From Clostridia bacterium (lineage in GTDB: Bacteria; Bacillota; Clostridia; Christensenellales; Borkfalkiaceae), in the NCBI GenBank assembly GCA_900764105.1, contig CAAFMS010000013.1:62001-126000 (forward strand): a DNA stretch of 64,000 nt, in the 5' to 3' direction. Both the position numbers and the translations under genes were made by a program. Of the stretch, positions 56,120 through 64,000 are shown piece after piece (position 1 is the first letter of the stretch; every line of letters starts with the position of its first letter). The notes below the pieces were generated by a model, which saw nothing but the letters and a program-made list of their open reading frames with translations, made no database searches and was not told where the DNA came from.

Positions 56120-57929
56120 AAAGGAAAAGGATAAGTTTTACGAGGAACTCGTAGAGGAAGTCAAAGCCGATTTCGTCCGCCGTCAGAACGAAAGAAGAAG
56201 TACCGAGAGGCGTTGGGAGTTGAATTTACAATTCCTTGCGGGTAATCAGTACTGCGAAATCACGCCGAGGGGCGAAGTCGAAGAGGAAGAGAAGTATTAT
56301 TACTGGCAGGACAGAGGCGTTTATAACCATATCGCGCCGATAATAGATTCGCGTATCGCGAGACTTACGAGAGTTCGCCCCGTAATGAGCGTGAGAGCCT
56401 CGGGAGCGGAGGAAAGCGACGTTAAAAACGCCAAACTTGCGACAGCCCTTTTAAATTCCGCCTACCAACGCTTATCCCTCGGCGAGAAAATCGCCAAGGC
56501 TACGGGGTGGAGCGAGGCGTGCGGTTCGGTGTTTTATTACGTCGGCTGGAACGGCGAGGGCGGCAAACTGCTCGGCGAAACGGACGGCAAAAGAGTCTAC
56601 GAAGGCGACGTGTTCGTCGAAGTCGTTTCCCCGTTCGAGATTTTCCCCGACTCTCTTTGCGCGGAAGGCATAGAGGGTCTTGACTCTCTCATAAGGGCGA
56701 GAGCAATGAGAGTTAAGGACGTCGAGAAAAATTACGGCGTATCGTTTACGGGCGAGGACGTGGACGTGTTCGCTCTGCAAAAAGGGGCTTCGGTAAAGAC
56801 GGTTATGCACGACAGCATTCTCGTTATCGAAAGGTATGAAAAACCCTGCGATGAATTTCCGAACGGCAGACTCGTGGTAGTTGCGGGCGATAAACTTCTG
56901 TATATCGGCGAACTTCCGTTTGTAAACGGCGTGGAGGGCAGGCGAGTTATACCGTTTATAAGGCAAAATTCGATAGACGAGGCAGGTTGTTTTTTCGGTT
57001 CGTCCATGGTGGAAAGGCTGATTCCCGTTCAGAGAGCGTACAACGCGGTAAAAAATCGCAAACAGGAATTTTTAAACCGACTTACCATGGGTGTGGTGGC
57101 GGTCGAAGACGGCTCGGTAGATACCGACGAACTCGCCGAAGAAGGACTTTCGCCGGGAAAAATAATCGTATATCGTCAGGGCAGTACGCCGCCGACTTTA
57201 ATGCCGACGGGGAGCGTTCCGACCGACCTTTCGAGAGAGGAGGACAGGCTTTTAAACGAGTTTATTCTGCTTAGCGGCGTGAGCGAGTTTTCCCGTTCGA
57301 CCGACATCGGAATAGGAACGTCGGGCGTTGCGTTGCAACTTTTGATGGAGCAGGAAGATTCGAGACTTACCGCCGTAGGCGAAAACGTTCGGGAGGCGGT
57401 AAAAGAGACCGCGAAGCAGATTATAAGGCTCTTTAAACAGTTCTCGGCGTGTACGAGACTTTTAAAAGCCGCAGGCGATAAAGGCAAGGTGGAACTCTAT
57501 TATTTCAACTCTTCCGACCTCGGTTCGGACGACGTGGTATTCGATACCGAAAACGAACTTTCGTTCACGCCCGCTCAGAAGAAAAGCGCGGTTTACGAAC
57601 TTATAGCCGCAGGTATACTGAATGATGACAGCGGAAAGATGAGCGAAAGAACGAAGGCGAAAGTGCTTGAAATACTCGGTTTCGGATCAATCGACAATAC
57701 TCTCGATATAGAAAATCTTCACGTCAATAAAGCGGAAGAGGAGAACATTTCGGGCTTTAAAAACGAGGTCGAACCCGACGAGTACGACGACCACGATTTG
57801 CATATTAAAGAACATACGAGATTTTTACTTTCTGCGGACAGCGAGAGCGTAAGAAAGGACGAACGCAGAAAAGCGAACATATTAAACCATTTAAGCAGGC
57901 ATAAAGAAATGCTTAATCAAAATAACTGA
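56094..57929 (+). CDS. phage portal protein, P22-like
   Basis: A 611-residue protein. The early part RRQNERRSTERRWELNLQFLAGNQYCEI...YNHIAPIIDSRIARLTRVRPVMSVRASG is typical of P22-like portals. So are EVVSPFEIFPDS, FGSSMVERLIPVQRAYNAVKNRKQEFLNRLTMG and SGVALQLLMEQEDSRLTAVGENVREAV. Portals form the dodecameric ring through which terminase pumps DNA and to which the tail binds. Length fits podovirus-type portals. It overlaps the zinc-ribbon gene by 26 bases. Confidence 0.92.
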   Translation: MKKTKPESKKEKDKFYEELVEEVKADFVRRQNERRSTERRWELNLQFLAGNQYCEITPRGEVEEEEKYYYWQDRGVYNHIAPIIDSRIARLTRVRPVMSVRASGAEESDVKNAKLATALLNSAYQRLSLGEKIAKATGWSEACGSVFYYVGWNGEGGKLLGETDGKRVYEGDVFVEVVSPFEIFPDSLCAEGIEGLDSLIRARAMRVKDVEKNYGVSFTGEDVDVFALQKGASVKTVMHDSILVIERYEKPCDEFPNGRLVVVAGDKLLYIGELPFVNGVEGRRVIPFIRQNSIDEAGCFFGSSMVERLIPVQRAYNAVKNRKQEFLNRLTMGVVAVEDGSVDTDELAEEGLSPGKIIVYRQGSTPPTLMPTGSVPTDLSREEDRLLNEFILLSGVSEFSRSTDIGIGTSGVALQLLMEQEDSRLTAVGENVREAVKETAKQIIRLFKQFSACTRLLKAAGDKGKVELYYFNSSDLGSDDVVFDTENELSFTPAQKKSAVYELIAAGILNDDSGKMSERTKAKVLEILGFGSIDNTLDIENLHVNKAEEENISGFKNEVEPDEYDDHDLHIKEHTRFLLSADSESVRKDERRKANILNHLSRHKEMLNQNN

Positions 57930-57950
57930 CAGTATACGGGAGGACGTAAA

Positions 57951-58730
57951 ATGAAGCAAAGAGACATTGAACAAGCCGTGAGTACGACGCAAACCGCGGA
58001 GGCGGAGAAAATAACGGGCGTGGCAGACGACGCGGTCTCATTGGGTAAATTTAAAGACGTAAAGTCGCTTCTTACGGCGTACGAGAACCTTGAATCGGAG
58101 TTTACCAGACGCAGCAGAAGATTGAAGGAACTCGAAGGGATCGTGAGCGAGAGAAAAGGGGAAACAACGCCGACGGGCGCTTCCCCTGAGACGGTCGCTA
58201 CCGACGGGGGAACAGCGAAAAATTCGATTGTCGCGGAAGCGACGGCGGAAAAGGCTATTTCGGACAATGCGAACGAGGAAAGAAAGGCCGACAAGGCGAA
58301 TCCGACCCCGAACGCCGACAAGGACGAAAAAACCGAAAATGACGAAAGCGGCGAAAAATCCTCGGCGGGCGCGGGGGATAAAAACGCCGAAATTATGGCG
58401 AGACTACTCTCTTTAGAGAAAAGCGTAGCGGAATTTTTAAACAAAAAGTCTGCCGAAAACGCAGAAACCGCAGAAAATGCAGAAATCGCGGAAAACGCTA
58501 AAAACGCGATAAGCGATGAAACCGCCGAAAAAACGACGGGCGGCGAGGGGGTTAGAGGAGAGTACGATGCCGAAGAGATAGTGAAAGCCTATCTTCTGAA
58601 CGTTATGCGGGGTAAAACTACCGTTCCCGCAGGCGGCGGGGCGGCGATAGTAGCCCCGCCGCATAAACCTAAATCTTTCGCGGAGGCTGGAAAACTTGCC
58701 GCCGCAAGCATTAAAAATCATGGAGGATAA
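57951..58730 (+). CDS. phage scaffold protein (tentative)
   Basis: A 259-residue, highly charged, Ala/Glu-rich protein between portal and capsid genes, the usual scaffold position. Residues 28-65 read DAVSLGKFKDVKSLLTAYENLESEFTRRSRRLKELE, the segment shared by many Clostridia phage scaffolds. The middle is low-complexity (TAEKAISDNANEERKADKAN; NAEIAENAKNA). The C-terminal part contains PPHKPKSFAEAGKLAAASIK, which may contact the coat protein. GGGAGG precedes the ATG. Confidence 0.8.
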   Translation: MKQRDIEQAVSTTQTAEAEKITGVADDAVSLGKFKDVKSLLTAYENLESEFTRRSRRLKELEGIVSERKGETTPTGASPETVATDGGTAKNSIVAEATAEKAISDNANEERKADKANPTPNADKDEKTENDESGEKSSAGAGDKNAEIMARLLSLEKSVAEFLNKKSAENAETAENAEIAENAKNAISDETAEKTTGGEGVRGEYDAEEIVKAYLLNVMRGKTTVPAGGGAAIVAPPHKPKSFAEAGKLAAASIKNHGG

Positions 58731-58739
58731 TTATATATT

Positions 58740-59912
58740 ATGGTAACACTTGCAAGCGCGGACAAAGCGCTCAAATCACTCTATCTCGACGTAGTTGCAG
58801 AGCAACTCAATACCGAGATAAATCCTTTTTTGGCAAAAATCAAGCAGACGACTTCGGACGTATGGGGCAAAGAGGTCAGAAAAGTCGCGCAGTACGGCAT
58901 CAACGGCGGTATCGGCGCGGGAACGGAGGACGGAAATCTGCCGACTTCTTCGGGTAACAATTACGAGCAGATGGTCTTAACTCTTAAAAACCTTTACGGA
59001 ACCATCGAAATTTCCGACAAGGCGATAAGGGCTTCGGCAAACGACGCGGGGGCGTTCGTCAATCTTTTGAACGCCGAAATGGAAGGACTCGTCAAGTCTT
59101 CCGCCCTCAATATGGGCAGAATGCTTTTCGGCGACGGCAACGGTATTCTGACGAAAGTAAAGGGTATCAACGACGGCGAAATTCAGGTTTTAGATACAAA
59201 AAATATTCTGCCCGGTATGATGGTATGCTTCCATTCGGGTTCTAACGGCTTGGCTTTGTCGGTTACGAAGAGAAAGGTTTTAAACGTCAACAGAGACGAC
59301 AAAACCATAACTCTCGACGGCGCCGCTCTCACGACTACCGATCTTCCCGTCGGAACGTTCATCGTCGTTCAGGGTTCTTTCCAGCAGGAAATCACGGGAC
59401 TCGGCGCGATTTTCAAAAGCACGGGCAGCATTTACGGACTTAAAAGAAGCGAACACTCGTGGCTTGTTCCGTATATGAATACCGAAGTCGGCGAAATTTC
59501 CGAGACGGAAATTCAGAAAGCGATCGACTACGTGGAAGAGAACTCGGGAAGCAAAATCAACTTCATCATTTGTTCTTCGGGAGTTAAGAGAGCGTTTATG
59601 AAATGCCTTTCGACCTACAAGAGAAATCTCGACGTCGAAGTGCTTAAAGGCGGCTATAAGGCGCTTTCTTACAACGGCATTCCTATTATTTCCGACAGAT
59701 TCTGCCCCGAAGGCACAATGTACCTTTTGAATACCGACGACTTCGCGCTTCATCAACTCTGCGACTGGCAGTGGCTCGAGGGCGAGGACGGAAGAGTAAT
59801 CAAACAGGTTGCGGGCAAAGCGGTATATACGGCTACGCTCGTAAAATACGCCGAACTCATCTGTTCGAGACCGTGCGGACAGGCGATGCTTTCGGGAATT
59901 ATCGAAGCGTAA
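58740..59912 (+). CDS. phage major capsid protein
   Basis: A 390-residue HK97-fold type coat protein. MVTLASADKALKSLYLDVVAEQLNTEINPFLAKIKQTTSDVWGKEV opens it. ITGLGAIFKSTGSIYGLKRSEHSWLVPYM and the C-terminal FALHQLCDWQWLEGEDGRVIKQVAGKAVYTATLVKYAELICSRPCGQAML are typical of the capsid family found in Clostridia podovirus-like prophages. No protease gene precedes it and no long N-terminal delta domain is apparent, consistent with a separate scaffold. GGAGG precedes the ATG. A hairpin follows at 59935-59968. Confidence 0.92.
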   Translation: MVTLASADKALKSLYLDVVAEQLNTEINPFLAKIKQTTSDVWGKEVRKVAQYGINGGIGAGTEDGNLPTSSGNNYEQMVLTLKNLYGTIEISDKAIRASANDAGAFVNLLNAEMEGLVKSSALNMGRMLFGDGNGILTKVKGINDGEIQVLDTKNILPGMMVCFHSGSNGLALSVTKRKVLNVNRDDKTITLDGAALTTTDLPVGTFIVVQGSFQQEITGLGAIFKSTGSIYGLKRSEHSWLVPYMNTEVGEISETEIQKAIDYVEENSGSKINFIICSSGVKRAFMKCLSTYKRNLDVEVLKGGYKALSYNGIPIISDRFCPEGTMYLLNTDDFALHQLCDWQWLEGEDGRVIKQVAGKAVYTATLVKYAELICSRPCGQAMLSGIIEA

Positions 59913-59934
59913 AATTTTTACGGGAATATTGTTA

Positions 59935-59968
59935 CGCCCCGAAGCGAAAGAACTTTCGCTTCGGGGCG
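59935..59968 (+). terminator. stem-loop after the capsid gene (attenuator)
   Basis: CGCCCCGAAGCGAAAG and CTTTCGCTTCGGGGCG form a perfect 16-bp stem with a two-base loop, followed by a weak AAATTTT. It would cap or attenuate the transcript after the capsid gene. Confidence 0.75.
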
Positions 59969-59989
59969 AAATTTTAAACGGGAGGCAAA

Positions 59990-60544
59990 ATGAAAGTAAG
60001 GGAAGTAATAAAAGACGCCGCGAGACTTATCGGCGACGAAAGTTTATATTCGGCTCTCGACGACGAGACGACCGCTTTAACGGGCGACAATCTGAAAAAA
60101 GCGGACGTTTGTCTGAAATGTTATAACGACGCCCAGTTTGAAGTCGCGACAAAATATCTGCAGATTATCGCAGAAGAGACTTTCGGGGGCGGAAAAATTC
60201 TTTACAAGTCGTTTAAACACACGCCGAGCAAAATACTCAGGGTAAGTGAAAACGGAGAAAGAACAGATTACGAAAACGGGGTGGATTATCTGACCGTTAA
60301 AAACGGAAAAATTGTAGTCAGATACGAGTATATCCCTGCGGATAAGTCGATTAACGACGAATTTGATTATGCGAATACCAAAATCGGCAAGACCCCGTTC
60401 GCCTACGCTGTTGCCGCTTCTTACTGCCTTATTACGGGCAGATATTCGGAGGCGAAGAACTGGGAAAGCAGGTTTTCGGAGTATTTAGAGACTTCGCCGA
60501 AAAGGTATTCGGGCAGGATAAAAAACAAGAGGATATGGAGGTGA
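59990..60544 (+). CDS. phage head-tail connector protein (tentative)
   Basis: A 184-residue protein. MKVREVIKDAARLIGDESLYSAL, then LKCYNDAQFEVATKYLQIIAEE, a helical pair as in head completion proteins. NTKIGKTPFAYAVAASYCLITGRYSEAKNWESRFSEYL at the C-terminus resembles the adaptor proteins of P22-like and T7-like phages (gp4/gp11 type). GGGAGG precedes the ATG. Its place right after the capsid gene supports the role. Confidence 0.75.
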   Translation: MKVREVIKDAARLIGDESLYSALDDETTALTGDNLKKADVCLKCYNDAQFEVATKYLQIIAEETFGGGKILYKSFKHTPSKILRVSENGERTDYENGVDYLTVKNGKIVVRYEYIPADKSINDEFDYANTKIGKTPFAYAVAASYCLITGRYSEAKNWESRFSEYLETSPKRYSGRIKNKRIWR

Positions 60545-60548
60545 CGAT

Positions 60549-61937
60549 ATGAAAAGGACCGTTACCCCTTATAAAAGGAAAATATCTTTAAGTCCCGTCT
60601 GCGGCTTTAACGACGAAGTCGGCGGCGAAAACGGCGGTTACAGATACGCCGACGAAATGCAGAATTTCAGAGTCGAACGCGGCAGACTCGTGACGGGCGA
60701 GGGCGTAAAGTTTTTAGGTTCGGAATTTATCACGCCGAATTCGGCCGTCGAGAGAGTCTACTTTTACAGGCGTTTCGATCCCGTCATAGGGAACGACGAC
60801 AGAGTGGTTGTTTACTGTCTCGACAAAAAACTCTACGAGTGTTCCGTAAGCGGCGGTACGTTTACCGAAATTCCGAACATATCGCTTAACGAAGCGCCCG
60901 AAGCCGAGTGTTACAATTTCAACGGAACGGACGTGATTATTTTTTCGAAAAGCGACGGCGGAATCTATATCTACGACGGGACTTACGCTACCGCCGTGAA
61001 CGACGCACCGATTATAACCTCTATGTGTATTCATAACGAGAGACTGTTCGTGACGACGGGCGGCGCGGACAACGCTCTGTGGTTTTCGGACGATTTCGAT
61101 CCCACGAACTGGAACGTTTCTTTGACCGAAGCGGGCTTTATAGATTTGAACGATTTCAGGGGAGATATGAAACGGGTCGTCAGTTTCGGCGACTATCTCT
61201 ACGTTTTCAGAACTTTCGGAATTACGAGAATAACCGCATATTCCGACCAGCGACTTTTTTCGGCGGCGAACGTGTTTCAAAGTTCGGGCAAAATATACGA
61301 GAAATCAATAACCGTTTGCGGAAATTGTATTTTGTTTATGACTGCCGACGGACTATATCGCTTCGACGGCGTTTCGGCTACGAAAATTTCGGGCAAAATC
61401 TCGAATCATCTCATTCCCGAGTTTGACGACGTAAAAGGACAGTATTACAACGGCTACGCGTACATTCTTGTTCTGACGAAATTGGGAGGAATTCCTTTAA
61501 GGCAGGTTTTAAGGATAGACCCCAAGACTTCGGACGCGTCGTTTATGACCGTCTCGCTCAAAGATTTAACGCTTATTAGCAGCGAGAAAAAGTACGCTCT
61601 TTTCGGCGTCGTTTACGGGTACTCGGAAATCTGCGAGGTCACTTCCGAGTGTAAATTTTTAGATGACAATCCCAAGATTTTATGGCGAAACAAGGATTCC
61701 GATTTCGGTATCCCTTCGGTGAAAACTTTGACAAAAGTCACGCTATACGTCGATAAACCGATAAAATTGAGGGTAATTGCCGACGGGGTTAAACACGAAT
61801 ACGCGTTGGATGGGAGTACTCTTCCGACCGTTGTCAAGCCGAATATAAGGGGCGTGAAATTCTGTCTCGAAGTCGAGGGGGCGATGGGCGGAACGACTGT
61901 TTCCGAACCGACGATAGAAACGGAGTACTACTTATGA
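60549..61937 (+). CDS. phage tail-hub beta-propeller protein (P22 gp10-like, tentative)
   Basis: A 462-residue beta-rich protein. RYADEMQNFRVERGRLVTGEGVKFL, then repeated propeller-like strands including RLFVTTGGADNALWFSDDFDPTNWNV, GDYLYVFRTFGITRITAY, ILFMTADGLYRFDG. The F-S-D-x-x-D-P-x-x-W motif and the R-x-E-R-G...G-V opening are typical of P22 gp10-like stabilisation proteins that seal the portal and join the tail. It starts 5 bases after the connector gene stop. The ATGA at its end overlaps the next start. Confidence 0.8.
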   Translation: MKRTVTPYKRKISLSPVCGFNDEVGGENGGYRYADEMQNFRVERGRLVTGEGVKFLGSEFITPNSAVERVYFYRRFDPVIGNDDRVVVYCLDKKLYECSVSGGTFTEIPNISLNEAPEAECYNFNGTDVIIFSKSDGGIYIYDGTYATAVNDAPIITSMCIHNERLFVTTGGADNALWFSDDFDPTNWNVSLTEAGFIDLNDFRGDMKRVVSFGDYLYVFRTFGITRITAYSDQRLFSAANVFQSSGKIYEKSITVCGNCILFMTADGLYRFDGVSATKISGKISNHLIPEFDDVKGQYYNGYAYILVLTKLGGIPLRQVLRIDPKTSDASFMTVSLKDLTLISSEKKYALFGVVYGYSEICEVTSECKFLDDNPKILWRNKDSDFGIPSVKTLTKVTLYVDKPIKLRVIADGVKHEYALDGSTLPTVVKPNIRGVKFCLEVEGAMGGTTVSEPTIETEYYL

Positions 61938-63082
61938 GCGGAATAAAGGATTACGGTTACGATTACGGGCGCGCGGCTTACGAAAAGGCAAGAGAAATCG
62001 AGAGAAATTCGACAATCGGCAAAGCCGGGGAAAAATACGACAAAGCGAATAAAATCGAGTTTAAAAATCAGACCTTAAATGCGAGGAACGGGCTTGTTTG
62101 CAAGACCCTTAGATTTGCCGCAAGCGGAGGAACGAGGGTTAAGATTACCGTTTCGGCGACCAAGGTCGATACCGACGTTTCGGAATTCGAAGTGCGTCTG
62201 AACGACAAAAGGGTTTACCTTGCCGGAGTGGACGGCATTAAGAGTTTTGAGAGCGTTTTATTTACAAAACCCGACGAAAACGTTATAAAAGTCAGGGTTT
62301 ACGGCTTGAATATGGCTAAAGTTCAACTCGCGATTTCCGTCGAGGGTTTTATAGGCGGGATAGAACCGAAAAGGTATCTGACGGTCGGCGGCGGTGGATA
62401 TTACGCCGTAAAAGAGCACGACGAATACCTCGTTTATAAGTCCGACGGCGACAGCGTGAGTTTAGCGGAGAGATTTTGCGGAGTCGAGAGCGTCGATTGC
62501 GATTACGACGAAAAAAATCAGTCTCTTTTTATAGCGTGCGGAGACGTTTTCGGAAATTTCACCGCCTATACCCTCAAAAACGGCGTAACAAACGGAAAAA
62601 CGCTTACTTATCCGTTCAAAAGAGTTGCCGTTTCATGCGTAAACGGAACGGCTTGTCTGTATTGTACGGCTTTGTCGAAAATATTTATCGTAAAGGTTGA
62701 CGGAAATACGCAAACGCTCGTAAAAACGCCTTTGAGAGGCGAGGAAATAAGGGTTTTTAAAACTTCGGGAGGAAAGTATCTTCTCTGGGGAACCGAGAAC
62801 GGGAGAAAGTGCGTCGGTAAAATCGGTACGGACGGACTGCCCGTTAAAACGAGCGTTTTCGATATAGGAAAAAAAGAGAATGCGACGGTAGGCTACGACG
62901 TTTCGGACGGTGTGAAAATACTTTTCGGTAGCGGCGGACAGACGGCGAAAATCGTTCGGAAAAGCGGCGCGCTTTCGGAAGCGGTAAAAGCTTACGATGA
63001 GGCATGCGTTGCGGAAGAAAACGGAAAAGTCGCCGTATATGTCGATAAACAACTAATAATTAAGAGCAATAGCGAGGTGTAA
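61934..63082 (+). CDS. phage structural protein, unassigned
   Basis: A 382-residue protein of no recognised family. It starts with a helix (YGRAAYEKAREIERNSTIGKAGEKYDK). The rest is beta-rich with propeller-like strands (SLFIACGDVFGNFTAYTL; YLLWGTENGRKCVGKIG). Its start overlaps the tail-hub stop by four bases, so it is probably another tail or hub component. Confidence 0.7.
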   Translation: MSGIKDYGYDYGRAAYEKAREIERNSTIGKAGEKYDKANKIEFKNQTLNARNGLVCKTLRFAASGGTRVKITVSATKVDTDVSEFEVRLNDKRVYLAGVDGIKSFESVLFTKPDENVIKVRVYGLNMAKVQLAISVEGFIGGIEPKRYLTVGGGGYYAVKEHDEYLVYKSDGDSVSLAERFCGVESVDCDYDEKNQSLFIACGDVFGNFTAYTLKNGVTNGKTLTYPFKRVAVSCVNGTACLYCTALSKIFIVKVDGNTQTLVKTPLRGEEIRVFKTSGGKYLLWGTENGRKCVGKIGTDGLPVKTSVFDIGKKENATVGYDVSDGVKILFGSGGQTAKIVRKSGALSEAVKAYDEACVAEENGKVAVYVDKQLIIKSNSEV

Positions 63083-63083
63083 A

Positions 63084-63983
63084 ATGAGAATATCGGTTAA
63101 TTTAAACGATTACCAAAAGGCAAACGAAAAGAAGAAAAAGGACGAGGAGACGGGCGAGGATAAAAACGAACTCGTAAAAAAACTCGACAAAATACAAAAG
63201 GACTACGAGTCGCAGGAGTACTATACTTACGGCGGCGAAAAAATAAAAAAATATAAACCCGAGACCTACGAGGGGAAGACGGACGAGCAGATAAAAACGG
63301 AAGCCGAAAAGGCGTATAAACCGAGTTACGAAAACGAGAAAAAGCAGGCTGAAACAGACTATGAGAAAAAGAAAGCGGAGGCGGATAAGGCTTACGAACA
63401 GAGTGAAAGGAAAGCGGCGGAAAAAGCCGAGAAGGCGTTGAATGATTACGCTGCGGAGGCCGAAAACGCGAAGAACGTCGCGGTAAAAAGGGGTCTGTCG
63501 CGTTCGTCGATTATCGGCGGACTTATCGATGAAATCGAGAAGAACAAAGCCGAGTATCAAAAGAGCGAAGAAGCGGCTGAGGCCGACAGAAAGGAAGCGG
63601 CGGAAACCGAAAAAGACGAACTCGAAGAGGCGTTTTTAAACGACTTGGAAAAAATCAGGTCGAGAAAAGAAAACGACGTTTCAAAATATGTAAAGACTGC
63701 GACCAAGGAGAGAGAAAAGGAAGCGGAAGCGGTAAAAAAGCGCAACGAGAGTAACGAAAGCAAGCAGAAAAAGGCGTTTGAGAAACTCGGTTTCGAGGAC
63801 GGGGTACTCGACGAAACGCTTACGGACGAGTACGTTTCCGCATACGCTGAGAAGTTTAAAACTTTGCTCGACTACTACAAATCGCAAGAAAACAAGGCGA
63901 AAAAACTTGCGGACGACAAGGCGTTCGTGGAGTCGTATATAGGCAAAGACGGGTACGAATACTTAAAGAAATTCGTAAAATAA
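63084..63983 (+). CDS. coiled-coil phage structural protein
   Basis: A 299-residue highly charged protein, almost entirely helical, with long coiled-coil stretches (EAEKAYKPSYENEKKQAETD; KEREKEAEAVKKRNESNESK). A conserved-looking central segment VAVKRGLSRSSIIGGLIDEIE resembles segments seen in late structural or DNA-ejection proteins of podovirus-like phages, tentatively. It begins one base after the previous stop. The operon continues beyond the window end. Confidence 0.7.
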   Translation: MRISVNLNDYQKANEKKKKDEETGEDKNELVKKLDKIQKDYESQEYYTYGGEKIKKYKPETYEGKTDEQIKTEAEKAYKPSYENEKKQAETDYEKKKAEADKAYEQSERKAAEKAEKALNDYAAEAENAKNVAVKRGLSRSSIIGGLIDEIEKNKAEYQKSEEAAEADRKEAAETEKDELEEAFLNDLEKIRSRKENDVSKYVKTATKEREKEAEAVKKRNESNESKQKKAFEKLGFEDGVLDETLTDEYVSAYAEKFKTLLDYYKSQENKAKKLADDKAFVESYIGKDGYEYLKKFVK

Positions 63984-64000
63984 ACAGAATAAACGCTGAA

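Overview
The window looks like a chromosomal segment of an anaerobic, gut-type member of the Clostridia (Bacillota), probably an uncultured lineage. The evidence is Shine-Dalgarno leaders of the AGGAGG type, sigma-A promoters of the TTGACA-17-TATAAT type, two DegV proteins, a DUF1540 peptide, a FeoA-FeoA-FeoB-Cys-rich iron operon, a 2-hydroxyacyl-CoA dehydratase activase pair, a stand-alone ferredoxin-thioredoxin-reductase-type protein, a VanZ-like protein, and glycan-use genes (GH29 fucosidase, mannonate pathway). No rRNA, tRNA or CRISPR array was recognised. The species assignment is inference.

Layout. 1-12.5 kb: tail of a PqqD-like domain protein, MFS transporter, DegV, DUF1540 peptide, Sel1-repeat protein, a tldD-tldE peptidase pair, an RsgI-domain lipoprotein, a MATE exporter, a COG2426 membrane protein, a TtcA-like tRNA thiolase and a TetR regulator. 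12.5-16.2 kb: ferrous iron uptake (feo) operon and an HMA protein. 16.3-20.1 kb: a secreted papain-like peptidase, then a membrane-anchored HNH nuclease preceded by four 23-bp tandem repeats that abut a strong promoter. 20.1-26.6 kb (minus strand): phosphoglucomutase, ABC transporter, VanZ-like protein, large secreted protein. 27.1-30.3 kb: a lone phage terminase large subunit and a phage-type regulator gene whose promoter carries a LexA box. 30.5-35.1 kb: uxuA-type operon. 35.2-37.9 kb: UvrD-like helicase with an inserted DEDDh exonuclease. 38-46 kb: second DegV, a cluster of three consensus DnaA boxes, the activase/dehydratase-like pair, a small alarmone synthetase, and a membrane protein overlapping the FTR-like gene. 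46.5-55.3 kb: phosphopantetheinyl transferase, YwaF-like protein, fucosidase, nrdR, tsaD, prfB (with its +1 frameshift), zinc ribbon and leucine-rich-repeat lipoprotein genes. 55.6-64 kb: a phage head/tail operon (terS-like gene, Zn-ribbon gene, portal, scaffold, capsid, connector, tail propeller, two further structural proteins) running off the window end.

The most unusual point is the phage material. The head operon has no large terminase between its terS-like and portal genes, where it normally sits. The only large terminase in view lies about 27 kb upstream on the opposite strand, next to an apparently SOS-controlled regulator, with ordinary chromosomal genes between. All the phage genes appear intact. 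This fits a domesticated or split prophage, possibly a gene-transfer-agent-like or satellite system, but that is inference. Several genes also have promoters whose -10 box lies only 6-9 bases from the ATG and no Shine-Dalgarno, suggesting leaderless transcripts. Two families of short dispersed repeats fill most intergenic gaps.
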